Below the pieces are notes generated by a model. It saw only the letters and a list, made by a program, of their open reading frames with translations. It searched no databases and was not told the origin of the DNA. Shown in pieces: positions 17,633 to 24,589 of a DNA stretch of 64,000 bases; position 1 is the first letter of the stretch, and every line of letters begins with the position of its first letter. Origin of the DNA: Clostridia bacterium (lineage in GTDB: Bacteria; Bacillota; Clostridia; Christensenellales; QALW01). The stretch lies in assembly GCA_900769815.1 (NCBI GenBank), contig CAAGID010000030.1, positions 1 through 64,000 of the forward strand. Reading direction: 5' to 3'. A program made the position numbers and the translations under genes.

Positions 17633-17695
17633 TATAAAAAATATAATTTTTTCTAATTTAATACAAGTATATAACATACCATAGAGGTGTAAAAA

Positions 17696-18070
17696 ATGTC
17701 ACAAAAGGAAGAAAAAGTCATTTATGGCGAATATACCGTTTGCAGAGCCGATTTCGAAAGACTGCATCAGCTTGATACCAATGAAGCAAAATTAAGAAGC
17801 CGCGCCGAGCTCGGTGTAAAAACTCTGGCGGACCTTGAGTTTAACGATATAAAAAATATTAAAACAATACAGAAATATATTGATACCACGTTTCCTAACT
17901 CATTAAAGCTTATTGAAGAAAAACGGCAGAAAATTTTAGAAAGATATAAAAAAAGAATATATCTTTCACCAAAATTGCTTAATATTTTCTTTAACGTTGC
18001 TTTTCTTTCCATCGCAACGGCTGTGGTTATTATTTTAGTTATATATTTAGTAAAAACAGCCGGTTTATAG
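17696..18070 (+). CDS. hypothetical small protein with C-terminal membrane helix
   Basis: A 124-residue protein of unknown family. Residues 1-95 are charged and largely helical, with a basic run (KRQKILERYKKRIY) before a single hydrophobic segment at about 99-120. This fits a tail-anchored inner-membrane protein with its N-terminus in the cytoplasm. It has its own promoter and AGAGGTG ribosome site. No partner is evident; the next gene has a separate promoter. Confidence 0.75.
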   Translation: MSQKEEKVIYGEYTVCRADFERLHQLDTNEAKLRSRAELGVKTLADLEFNDIKNIKTIQKYIDTTFPNSLKLIEEKRQKILERYKKRIYLSPKLLNIFFNVAFLSIATAVVIILVIYLVKTAGL

Positions 18071-18087
18071 CCGGCAGCAAGCGTTTA

Positions 18088-18116
18088 TTGACAATATCTA
18101 CAAGGAGTTATATAAT
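18088..18116 (+). promoter_or_regulatory. sigma-A promoter of the DUF2156-GNAT operon
   Basis: Consensus TTGACA (18088-18093), 17-base spacer, TATAAT (18111-18116), 28 bases before the start. Confidence 0.8.
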
Positions 18117-18144
18117 TAAGATAATATTTTAAAGGAGCAATTAT

Positions 18145-19029
18145 ATGCTTGATTTTAAGCCGCTTTCAACAGATATAAAAGAAGAATATGAAAAATTTTC
18201 CTTCAACCATACAAGGAGCTGTCTTCATTCCTTCGCAACAATGTTTATATGGGGACAAGCACATTACACTGTGGTTGACGGATTCTTTGTGTTTTTGGTA
18301 AAATACGGTGATAAATACTTATATCCATTTCCCGTAGGTAATGGCGATATTAAGCATATAATCGAAATTTTAATTAACGATGCAAAAGAAAGAAATATTC
18401 CTTTAAGAATATCAGGACTTAATAAAGATGATGAAAAGCTTTTGAATAAACTTTTTCCTGAAAAATTCACATTTCTTTCAAAGCGTGATTCCGAAGATTA
18501 TATTTATCTTTTAGATGACCTTAAAGATTTAGAAGGCAGAAAGTTTCACGCAAAACGCAATCACTTAAATAAGTTCAAAAGACTTTATCCTGACTTTTCT
18601 CTTGAAGAAATCAACAAAAGCAATATTAAAAAAGTTTGGGAATTTGCTTTAAAGTGGTACGATATTCGCAATGACGAAGATATAGTTTACGAAAAGAAAG
18701 CATTAAAACGTGCTTTTGATGATTATGAAGTTTTAGGCTTTGTCGGTATGCTTTTATCTGTTAACGGGCAGATTGTTGCCTTTACATTAGCATCGCAGAC
18801 AACAAATAACACCTTTGACGTACACTTTGAAAAGGCATTAAAGAATTTTGACGGTGCATACACTGCAATAAATTACTTTTTTGCAAACCATATTTCTGAA
18901 AACTATCCTTTTATAAAATACCTTAACCGCGAGGAAGATATGGGCATTGAGGGCTTAAGAAAGGCTAAATTAAGCTATAACCCTATCTTTCTGCAAGAGC
19001 GTATTACTGCTACAGAGGTTAAGTTATGA
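18145..19029 (+). CDS. DUF2156 (phosphatidylglycerol lysyltransferase-like) protein
   Basis: A 294-residue soluble protein of the DUF2156 family, two tandem GNAT-like folds related to the C-terminal catalytic domain of MprF. It shows HAKRNHLNKFKRLYPD and a late segment (HFEKALKNFDGAYTAINYFFANHI, YLNREEDMGIEGLRKAK) typical of the family. Without the MprF flippase domain it may transfer an amino acid to a lipid or another acceptor; the substrate is unknown. The stop overlaps the next gene (ATGA), so the pair is translationally coupled. Confidence 0.85.
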   Translation: MLDFKPLSTDIKEEYEKFSFNHTRSCLHSFATMFIWGQAHYTVVDGFFVFLVKYGDKYLYPFPVGNGDIKHIIEILINDAKERNIPLRISGLNKDDEKLLNKLFPEKFTFLSKRDSEDYIYLLDDLKDLEGRKFHAKRNHLNKFKRLYPDFSLEEINKSNIKKVWEFALKWYDIRNDEDIVYEKKALKRAFDDYEVLGFVGMLLSVNGQIVAFTLASQTTNNTFDVHFEKALKNFDGAYTAINYFFANHISENYPFIKYLNREEDMGIEGLRKAKLSYNPIFLQERITATEVKL

Positions 19030-19775
19030 TTATAAGGCATTCAACAGTCAACGATATTCCCATTTTAAAATCACTTTGGCGTGAAGCCTTCAATGACAGC
19101 GATTCTTTTATTGATAATTTTTTAAATTGTGCCTATAAAGAAAATTGCTCTTTGATTCTTGAAAGCGATAACAAAATCGCTTCAATGCTTTATTGGTTTG
19201 ATTGTGCCTTTAACGAAAAACCTGTTGCATACATTTATGCCGTTGCTACCTTTAATGAATTTCAAAAAAAGGGATTATGTAACGCCTTAATGGAGGCTTT
19301 ACACAAGCATTTAAAGGCTTTGGGATACGTTGGGGCATGTCTTGTGCCATCAAATGAACATCTCTTTAATTTCTACGGCAAAATGGGCTATATAAAGTGT
19401 ATATACAATAATGAAAAAGAAGTTATTCCCGAAAAAGGCAAGGTTAATTTTGTAAAAATCTCTGCTGAGGAATATATAAACTTAAGAAAAAATCATCTAC
19501 CAAAAAACTGTATCACGCAAAATGATACTGAATTTTTAAAACTTCAATTAAACTTTTTTAAAGGCCAAGATTTTCTTTTTTCTGCAATGAAAGAAAAAGA
19601 AACTCTTTTTGTTCCCGAATTTTGGGGCAATAAAAATAGTCAAGGGAATATTGTTTATTGCCAGAATGCAAAAAAAGGTCTTTTCCGCACAATAGGCAGA
19701 GAAAAACCTTTTGCTATGTATCTTCCCTTTATAGAAACTCAATTACCTGAATATTTAGATTTTGCATATGATTAA
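19026..19775 (+). CDS. GNAT family N-acetyltransferase
   Basis: A 249-residue protein. Residues 1 to about 140 form the GNAT domain, with AVATFNEFQKKGLCNALMEAL as the acetyl-CoA binding loop and GACLVPSNEHLFNFYGKMGY as the late motif. The remaining 100 residues are an unassigned C-terminal extension, as in Eis-like acetyltransferases. It overlaps the DUF2156 gene by 4 bases, suggesting joint action on the same acceptor. Confidence 0.82.
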   Translation: MIIRHSTVNDIPILKSLWREAFNDSDSFIDNFLNCAYKENCSLILESDNKIASMLYWFDCAFNEKPVAYIYAVATFNEFQKKGLCNALMEALHKHLKALGYVGACLVPSNEHLFNFYGKMGYIKCIYNNEKEVIPEKGKVNFVKISAEEYINLRKNHLPKNCITQNDTEFLKLQLNFFKGQDFLFSAMKEKETLFVPEFWGNKNSQGNIVYCQNAKKGLFRTIGREKPFAMYLPFIETQLPEYLDFAYD

Positions 19776-19803
19776 AGCACTTCAAAATGAAGTGCTTTTT
19801 TCT
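19774..19803. terminator. bidirectional terminator
   Basis: Stem AAAGCACTTCA / TGAAGTGCTTT with loop AAA and extra T. It separates the GNAT gene from the convergent YbjQ-like gene. Confidence 0.85.
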
Positions 19804-20114
19804 TATTTAAATTTTACTGCGGTACCGTAAACAATAACTTCTGCCGCACCTTGCATAACTGCCGAGGATGCGTAGCGGATATTTACGACGGCATCTGCAC
19901 CTAAGGCTTCTGCCTCTTGAACCATTCTCTTTGTAGCGATTGCTCTTGCTTCATTCATCATTTCATTATATGATTTTAATTCGCCGCCCACAAGAGTTTT
20001 AAAGCTTTGTGCAATGTCTTTACCCAAATGCTTTGACTGAATAGTGCTTCCTTTAACAAGTAATAACGTTTCCAAGTCCTTACCGCTGATATAATCAGTA
20101 TTTACTAATATCAT
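19803..20114 (-). CDS. YbjQ/UPF0145 family protein
   Basis: A 103-residue protein of the YbjQ (DUF74) family, with LGADAVVNIRYASSAV and VIVYGTAVKF. The fold is a small pentameric ring in known structures, sometimes annotated heavy-metal-binding; the function is unproven. It overlaps the small membrane gene upstream by 20 bases and is probably cotranscribed with it. Confidence 0.88.
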   Translation of the reverse strand: MILVNTDYISGKDLETLLLVKGSTIQSKHLGKDIAQSFKTLVGGELKSYNEMMNEARAIATKRMVQEAEALGADAVVNIRYASSAVMQGAAEVIVYGTAVKFK

Positions 20115-20319
20115 CTTCTTCGCCTTCCTTTATTTCTTTAATTCTTTCTATTAAAACAATGACCGTTAATATGCAAAAAACAAGAGGAATAATGGTTAAA
20201 AGATACTTCCATAAACCTTCAAGCATCGATATTAAGAAGCCAAAGTAAATAACAAAATACAAAATACAGATAGCCGTTACCACAATGGGTGCTATCATTT
20301 TTTTGCCGTGATTTTTCAA
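20095..20319 (-). CDS. small two-helix membrane protein
   Basis: A 74-residue protein with two hydrophobic segments (about 9-31 and 39-60) and an acidic tail (KEGEEDD). The likely start is TTG at 20317-20319, which follows GAGGTGG with good spacing. A longer frame exists but begins before a transcription start predicted at about 20345. The family is unknown. It overlaps the YbjQ-like gene. Confidence 0.65.
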   Translation of the reverse strand: MKNHGKKMIAPIVVTAICILYFVIYFGFLISMLEGLWKYLLTIIPLVFCILTVIVLIERIKEIKEGEEDDISKY

Positions 20320-20350
20320 GGCTACCACCTCAGATATTATATGTGATTTG

Positions 20351-20379
20351 ATTATAATATATTGAAAAATCTTTGTCAA
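20351..20379 (-). promoter_or_regulatory. sigma-A promoter of the small membrane protein/YbjQ operon
   Basis: Consensus minus-strand TTGACA (20374-20379), 17-base spacer, TATAAT (20351-20356). Confidence 0.8.
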
Positions 20380-20433
20380 TATTTAAATACAGCCTGATGG
20401 CTAATGATATGCAAAAAGCACCCCGAATCAAAA

Positions 20434-20766
20434 TCATTCGTAAAACAAAGTAATTTTCGATTTGAAATACCGCTCTTGGAAATAGGTTAACTCTATGATT
20501 TCTCTTTTTGTAAAAGTAACGCCATCTGGTGCTACCACCCATTTGTGTTCGATGTCATCTTCACGGTTAATAATTGCAATAATTCTTCCGGTAAATTCAG
20601 AAACAGGTTCGGTTACGCCTAAAATATATGCATCCTCTTCTTCATCATCTGCCGCTATTGTTCCTTTAATATAACCATAATTTATGGGGTAGTATAAATT
20701 AGGATGTTCCGGATGAAAACTGCCAAGAGGCCTGTCAACTGTTACTGTAACAATTGGACCAATCAT
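20434..20766 (-). CDS. inorganic pyrophosphatase-like protein
   Basis: A 110-residue protein resembling a family I pyrophosphatase core, but much shorter than the usual 160-180 residues. It keeps YYPINYGYIKG and an acidic metal-site-like segment (ADDEEEDAYILG), and the C-terminal part is reduced. Hydrolysis of pyrophosphate is possible, but a shortened core may act on another phosphoanhydride. The start overlaps the stop of the four-helix-bundle gene (ATGA), so translation is coupled. Confidence 0.7.
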   Translation of the reverse strand: MIGPIVTVTVDRPLGSFHPEHPNLYYPINYGYIKGTIAADDEEEDAYILGVTEPVSEFTGRIIAIINREDDIEHKWVVAPDGVTFTKREIIELTYFQERYFKSKITLFYE

Positions 20767-21116
20767 TCCGTGCTCCCCTTTGCGGTTTTGCAGGAGGCAA
20801 TTAAAAGTCTACGGATATTACCACAGAGTTTTTCAGTATGCCGATATGTGGCAATATCAATTCTTTTTGTTTCATACATCAGTTTTAACCAATAACTTGT
20901 TTCATTTGATTCCTTCAAAGCAATTTCAAGTTTTGAAACAAAATCCTTTTTCCCCTGTGCATACTGTGCTTCGTGAATATTTGCACCAACCGATGTGCTT
21001 GCTCTTGCAAGTTGATCGGTCATATAAGAACTTTTGGGTGCAGTTACGCCGTCAACAAGATTCAAAATAGCAACTGCAAACTCAAAAGATAAGTCTAGTA
21101 ATTTATTATCAGACAT
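20763..21116 (-). CDS. four-helix-bundle protein (S23/23S rRNA intervening-sequence protein family)
   Basis: A 117-residue protein matching the four-helix-bundle family once found in 23S rRNA intervening sequences: DQLARASTSVGANIHEAQYAQGKKDFVSKLEIALKE, followed by SNETSYWLKLM and NIRRLLIASCKTAKG. Members form pentamers with a basic surface; Avd proteins of diversity-generating retroelements belong to the same fold. The start is ATG at 21114-21116; frame extension upstream only reads through the hairpin array. A promoter sits at 21139-21167, directly next to the array. Its stop overlaps the pyrophosphatase-like gene. Confidence 0.9.
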   Translation of the reverse strand: MSDNKLLDLSFEFAVAILNLVDGVTAPKSSYMTDQLARASTSVGANIHEAQYAQGKKDFVSKLEIALKESNETSYWLKLMYETKRIDIATYRHTEKLCGNIRRLLIASCKTAKGSTE

Positions 21117-21138
21117 AAAAGCACCTTCTTTTAATATG

Positions 21139-21167
21139 ATTATATCATAAATTATTTCATTCTTCAA
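21139..21167 (-). promoter_or_regulatory. sigma-A promoter of the four-helix-bundle gene
   Basis: Minus-strand TTGAAG (21162-21167), 17-base spacer, TATAAT (21139-21144). The -35 touches the first unit of the hairpin array. Confidence 0.65.
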
Positions 21168-21332
21168 TGATATATCGCTATCGCGATATGATATACGGCG
21201 TTGCCGTATGATATATTTGCGATGCAAATATGATATAATATCCGTCCCTTCATACGCGAAGCGTATATCATCTGCAAAGCAGATATCATACCCGCAGGGT
21301 ATATCATCCGTTCCGATAGAAACGGATATCAT
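21168..21332. repeat. array 1 of seven short hairpins with TGATAT spacers
   Basis: Seven different palindromes follow each other: 21172-21189, 21193-21209 (ATACGGC-GTT-GCCGTAT), 21213-21231, 21252-21266, 21270-21284 (ATCTGC-AAA-GCAGAT), 21288-21302 (ATACCC-GCA-GGGTAT) and 21306-21327. Stems are 6-8 bp and most loops 3-4 bases. The joining sequence is almost always ATGATAT or its complement ATATCAT. Stem sequences differ while the spacer and format are kept. It lies between the tRNA operon terminator and the four-helix-bundle promoter. Confidence 0.85.
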
Positions 21333-21334
21333 TG

Positions 21335-21373
21335 AAAAAAGTTACTTTTGTCAGTAACAAAAGTAACTTTTTT
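21335..21373 (-). terminator. terminator of the six-tRNA operon
   Basis: Sixteen-base arms (21335-21350 and 21358-21373, core AAGTTACTTTTG) ending in six T on either strand. It begins 3 bases past the tRNA-Val CCA. Confidence 0.88.
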
Positions 21374-21378
21374 CTTGG

Positions 21379-21451
21379 TGGGAACAATAGGGCTCGAACC
21401 TATGACCCTCTGCTTGTAAGGCAGATGCTCTCCCAGCTGAGCTATGCTCCC
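21379..21451 (-). tRNA. tRNA-Val (TAC)
   Basis: Acceptor GGGAGCA / TGTTCCC with one G-U pair, anticodon TAC in CCTTACAAG, discriminator A, encoded CCA at 21376-21378. Last tRNA of the operon. Confidence 0.97.
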
Positions 21452-21459
21452 GATATTGG

Positions 21460-21532
21460 TGATCCATCCGGGATTTGAACCCGGGACACCCTGATTAAAA
21501 GTCAGGTGCTCTGCCGACTGAGCTAATGAATC
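21460..21532 (-). tRNA. tRNA-Lys (TTT)
   Basis: Acceptor GATTCAT / ATGGATC, anticodon TTT in ACTTTTAAT, T-stem CCGGG, encoded CCA at 21457-21459. Confidence 0.97.
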
Positions 21533-21552
21533 ATATTTTTTTGATTTTATGG

Positions 21553-21624
21553 CTGGGGTGGCTGGGCTCGAACCAGCGAATGACGGAATCAAAATCCGTT
21601 GCCTTACCGCTTGGCTACACCCCA
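21553..21624 (-). tRNA. tRNA-Gln (TTG)
   Basis: Acceptor TGGGGTG / CACCCCA, anticodon TTG in ATTTTGATT, discriminator G, encoded CCA at 21550-21552. Confidence 0.97.
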
Positions 21625-21637
21625 ACATAAAAAATGG

Positions 21638-21712
21638 GGTGAGTAGAGGGAGTCGAACCCTCGACCTCCAGAGCCACAATCTGGCGCGCTAACCAACTGC
21701 GCTATACCCACC
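21638..21712 (-). tRNA. tRNA-His (GTG)
   Basis: Acceptor GTGGGTA / TACTCAC with the extra G at -1 (21712) facing discriminator C, as expected for tRNA-His; anticodon GTG, encoded CCA at 21635-21637. Confidence 0.97.
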
Positions 21713-21733
21713 ATTTTTAAAAGGTGTTTTTGG

Positions 21734-21807
21734 TGCGCCAGAAGGGAGTCGAACCCCCGACACACGGCTTAGAAGGCCGTTGCTCTATCCAACTGAGCTA
21801 CTGGCGC
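21734..21807 (-). tRNA. tRNA-Arg (TCT)
   Basis: Acceptor GCGCCAG / CTGGCGC, anticodon TCT in CCTTCTAAG, encoded CCA at 21731-21733. It reads AGA/AGG codons. Confidence 0.97.
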
Positions 21808-21835
21808 ATAAACACCACGCCTTGAATAAGGCTGG

Positions 21836-21906
21836 AGCGGGTGATGGGAATCGAACCCACGCAATCAGCTTGGAAGGCTGAGATTCTACCATTGAACTAC
21901 ACCCGC
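21836..21906 (-). tRNA. tRNA-Gly (TCC)
   Basis: Acceptor GCGGGTG / CACCCGC, anticodon TCC in CCTTCCAAG, encoded CCA at 21833-21835. First tRNA of the six-gene operon. Confidence 0.97.
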
Positions 21907-21937
21907 AAATCGGTCTTCTTTATCAAAGGCACGTGTT

Positions 21938-21966
21938 ATTATATTATTAAAGCTGTTTTTTGTCAA
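21938..21966 (-). promoter_or_regulatory. sigma-A promoter of the tRNA operon
   Basis: Full-consensus minus-strand TTGACA (21961-21966), 17-base spacer, TATAAT (21938-21943), 31 bases before tRNA-Gly. Confidence 0.88.
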
Positions 21967-21985
21967 CGACTTTTTTGTGAACAAA

Positions 21986-22801
21986 TTAAATTTTTGCTCT
22001 TTTTTCCAAAGTTTTTTCAAGATTTCTGTAAAGTATGCCTTTTATAAGTCTTTCTGAATAGTTTCTTTTATAAAATTCATCTATAAGATCGTTAAAAATT
22101 CTGACGTCTTGATATTTAGATGCAAAGGTTGAACATCCGTCAAGGTCGCTGCCGATACCTAATATTTCTTCCCCGCCCATATCTAAAACGTATTCTATAT
22201 GCTCAAAAAACTTATTTATATTGTTTCCGCCTACAAAGCCTAAATACAAAGTTAAGCCGAAAAAACTTTTCCTTTGGATAAGTTTTTTTATTTGCTCCCT
22301 TTTTAAGTTTCTTGGGTGAGGGCAGATATCAAATACATTGCCATGAGAAAACATAATGTTTTTAAAGCTATGTATGCAGGAATCAAACATTTGTTCCCCT
22401 GAATGAGCAAGGTCAATAAAAACGCCTTTTTCATCAAGCTCATTAAGAAAACACTGTCCAAAAACGGTAAGTGGCATATCTTCATAGGCACTTCCGCCAA
22501 ACTCGTTTTTCGTATTCCACATAGGCCCTACGTAGACGGGGCTTGTTTTGATTATATCATCAAGGTCCCAAAGGCTTTTAACCCAACTCAGACCCTCGAA
22601 GGCTATGTATGCTTCATCTACGGGTTTGTTAAGGGAATATACTTCTATTTCCCTTTTAACGAGCTCTTTATCTGCCTGACTTCCTTCAAACACTGCAAAA
22701 ATACTTTTTTTATGTTTTGTCTCCTTTATATTTTTTAGCTGGCTTTCCTCGCCTATTGCTTTAATCCACAAATAATCGCAATGTGCATCAAATATATACA
22801 T
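21986..22801 (-). CDS. membrane dipeptidase (peptidase M19)
   Basis: A 271-residue enzyme of the renal dipeptidase family, a zinc amidohydrolase-fold enzyme that cleaves dipeptides. Metal ligands: DAHCD (H7, D9), a bridging Glu near residue 69 (AFEG), FIDLAHS, and the late GIGSDLDG. It is shorter than the usual 310-330 residues and has no signal peptide, so it is probably cytoplasmic. The start follows GGGTG. It is monocistronic between hairpin array 2 and the tRNA promoter. Confidence 0.88.
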   Translation of the reverse strand: MYIFDAHCDYLWIKAIGEESQLKNIKETKHKKSIFAVFEGSQADKELVKREIEVYSLNKPVDEAYIAFEGLSWVKSLWDLDDIIKTSPVYVGPMWNTKNEFGGSAYEDMPLTVFGQCFLNELDEKGVFIDLAHSGEQMFDSCIHSFKNIMFSHGNVFDICPHPRNLKREQIKKLIQRKSFFGLTLYLGFVGGNNINKFFEHIEYVLDMGGEEILGIGSDLDGCSTFASKYQDVRIFNDLIDEFYKRNYSERLIKGILYRNLEKTLEKRAKI

Positions 22802-22844
22802 TTATTTCACCCTGTATAATATATGTCAAAATCTTTTACGGCGT

Positions 22845-22871
22845 TAAAAAAACTCCCTCGACAGAGGGAGT
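22845..22871 (-). terminator. terminator of the DUF5050/DUF1934 operon
   Basis: Stem ACTCCCTC / GAGGGAGT (22852-22859, 22864-22871) followed on the minus strand by six more T. It lies beyond hairpin array 2, so the array would form the 3' untranslated region of the operon. Confidence 0.85.
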
Positions 22872-22910
22872 ATATAAAGAATGCACAACGTACATACCTC
22901 AACATTTTTT

Positions 22911-23011
22911 GCAAGGCGAAAATATATCGCTTTTGCACAGCAAAAATATCGCACGACGAAGGCGTATATCACACATTCACAAAGGAATGTATATCGTTAC
23001 ACCGAAGGTGT
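22911..23011. repeat. array 2 of short hairpins, related to array 1
   Basis: Several small palindromes in a row: 22911-22936 (imperfect), 22931-22945 (TTTTGC-ACA-GCAAAA), an imperfect one at 22946-22968, 22973-22990 (ACATTC / GAATGT) and 22999-23011 (ACACC-GAA-GGTGT). They are joined by ATATCG or TATATCAC, similar to the TATATCAT joints of array 1. Open frames crossing this stretch are read-through of the repeats, not genes. Confidence 0.7.
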
Positions 23012-23047
23012 TTTAACACGCAATTTCAAGGATTTTTTGTGCTCTTC

Positions 23048-23458
23048 TTATATATATTCCAGTTTAATATCCATCCCCATCTTCCCCACGTTTGCGCCGG
23101 CAAGAAAGAGCTGATAATCAACTGTGGCGGTTACACCTTTTTCATCCTTTGAAATATCAAGATTAGTGGTAAAAATCTTCATATCAAGGGAAAAACCGCC
23201 CGTAGCATAATATCTTGTTTCATAAGTAGTAGTTTGTTTAAAGAACATATTACCGCCTGCATCCCCCTCACGTTCAACCATAATGATATCCTCGCCGATA
23301 GTAAGTTCAGTATTTACATTATCTTCTTCAGAAAGACTTTCTTCATAATTAACCTTTAAACCGTTTTCCGTTTCAAAGCATTCGGTACGTGTTGTAAATG
23401 TCATCTCTTCTTCAATTTCAGGTTGTTTTGTTACTATTGTTAAAAGTGCTTTTTTCAT
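23048..23458 (-). CDS. DUF1934 family protein
   Basis: A 136-residue cytoplasmic protein matching DUF1934, a lipocalin-like beta-barrel family widespread in Firmicutes. Alternating beta strands run throughout (GLKVNYEES, GEDIIMVEREGDAGGNMFF, TVDYQLFLAGANVGKMGMDIKLEY). The function is unknown. Its start overlaps the stop of the upstream lipoprotein gene by one base (TAATG) with AAGGAG, so it is the last gene of the lipoprotein operon. Confidence 0.82.
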   Translation of the reverse strand: MKKALLTIVTKQPEIEEEMTFTTRTECFETENGLKVNYEESLSEEDNVNTELTIGEDIIMVEREGDAGGNMFFKQTTTYETRYYATGGFSLDMKIFTTNLDISKDEKGVTATVDYQLFLAGANVGKMGMDIKLEYI

Positions 23459-24576
23459 TATTGCTCCTTAATTACCGTTAACTGTCCGCTTCCATCTGCG
23501 GGAACGTAATACATTTTACCGCTTTGGGCACTGTCGAATATAAAGAGAAGATTATCAACGATATCCATTGTATCAGCCCTGTATATTGACTCCATTTTTC
23601 CTAACACGGTTTTTTCGGTGCCCTCAAAAGTCATTCTGTATATATCTCCCGTTCCCTCTTCAACAAAGAAGATATAATCGTCATTTGCACATAATGCTGC
23701 CGCATTTTTCGGATGAATTTTTTTTCTTGCAAGATTGCCGCCTTCCTCAACGGGTCTGCCTGCAACATTATCAATGGGCTGAGTGTAAATACCTTGATTA
23801 TTTTCATCACTTTCTACGCAAATGATTACACGATGGGTCATATTTATGAGGGTGGTCTGATAGTACGTTTCGCTTATCTGTGTTTTTTCCATTGTATTGG
23901 TGTTTACCTTAAAGGGAATACGTGTTGAAACAAAAAAAACCTCAGAATCACTTGCCCAAAGCAATAATCCCGCTTCGTCACATAATGTTTCAGTGTTACC
24001 CGTGCTTATTTCAATGCGTTTTGTACCTGCAACAGTTTCGGAAAAATAATAAATATAACTGTCACTTAATCTTATTCCGTCAACATTACCTGTATCAAAG
24101 GTTTGTTTTTTCAATGTCTCATAATCAAAATAATGTATTTTATCATCTGTACCTACCGCAAGACCTTTTTCGCCGTATACTATAAAGTCTCCTGAATTAA
24201 AGGTTAGCAGTTTTTTGTTTTTTGTAGCATCGATACCGATACAATAAAGAGCAACCTGGGTTTGTGTAGGCGTTACGTAGAATATTTTATCTTCATACAC
24301 GTACATATTCTGTGCTTTTTTCTTTGTAACGGGCTGAAGCTGACTTCCATCAACCTTCATACGGTATATTTTGGCAACCGGCGTATTTGAAAGGGCATTA
24401 TCTACCGTTTCAGGCATTGCACCATTTATAAAATATATCCAATCCCCTTGCTTAACCGCAATACCGCCGTTTGACACGATTTCTCCGTCAAGCTGAGCAT
24501 TTTCAAGTTTCTTTGCACAGCCGCATATACTGAAAAGCATAAGCACTATGCACAATACTGATATTAGTTTTTTCAT
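23458..24576 (-). CDS. DUF5050-type beta-propeller lipoprotein
   Basis: A 372-residue exported lipoprotein with signal MKKLISVLCIVLMLFSICGC; the lipidated Cys is at residue 20. The mature part is a DUF5050-like propeller with repeats of the type GDWIYFINGA..KIYRMKVDGSQLQPVTKK. The function is unknown; related domains are extracellular sensors or binding modules. It is a tandem paralogue of the next upstream gene, sharing AVKQGxWIYxINGx and DxxDIVDNxLxF. Confidence 0.82.
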   Translation of the reverse strand: MKKLISVLCIVLMLFSICGCAKKLENAQLDGEIVSNGGIAVKQGDWIYFINGAMPETVDNALSNTPVAKIYRMKVDGSQLQPVTKKKAQNMYVYEDKIFYVTPTQTQVALYCIGIDATKNKKLLTFNSGDFIVYGEKGLAVGTDDKIHYFDYETLKKQTFDTGNVDGIRLSDSYIYYFSETVAGTKRIEISTGNTETLCDEAGLLLWASDSEVFFVSTRIPFKVNTNTMEKTQISETYYQTTLINMTHRVIICVESDENNQGIYTQPIDNVAGRPVEEGGNLARKKIHPKNAAALCANDDYIFFVEEGTGDIYRMTFEGTEKTVLGKMESIYRADTMDIVDNLLFIFDSAQSGKMYYVPADGSGQLTVIKEQ

Positions 24577-24589
24577 AAATATTCTCCTT

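Noticed and set aside
20330..20542. Minus-strand open frame inside the pyrophosphatase-like gene
   Set aside because: It is an alternate-frame shadow of that gene and the promoter region, with no ribosome site.
20763..21116. Avd component of a diversity-generating retroelement
   Set aside because: The four-helix-bundle fold is shared, but there is no reverse transcriptase, no template/variable repeat pair and no variable target gene in the window.
21168..21332. CRISPR array
   Set aside because: The repeated units are short palindromes of differing sequence with 7-9 base joints, not identical direct repeats with unique spacers of about 30 bases, and no cas gene is near.
21117..21332. 72-residue N-terminal extension of the four-helix-bundle protein
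   Set aside because: It is translated hairpin array upstream of the predicted promoter; the ATG at 21114-21116 has a ribosome site and the family N-terminus.
21376..21906. rRNA operon linked to the tRNA cluster
   Set aside because: The tRNA block has its own promoter and terminator and no rRNA sequence is found on either side.
22783..23152. Overlapping plus-strand open frames across 22.8-23.15 kb
   Set aside because: They read through hairpin array 2 and the antisense of DUF1934 and the M19 gene; no ribosome site or family similarity supports them.
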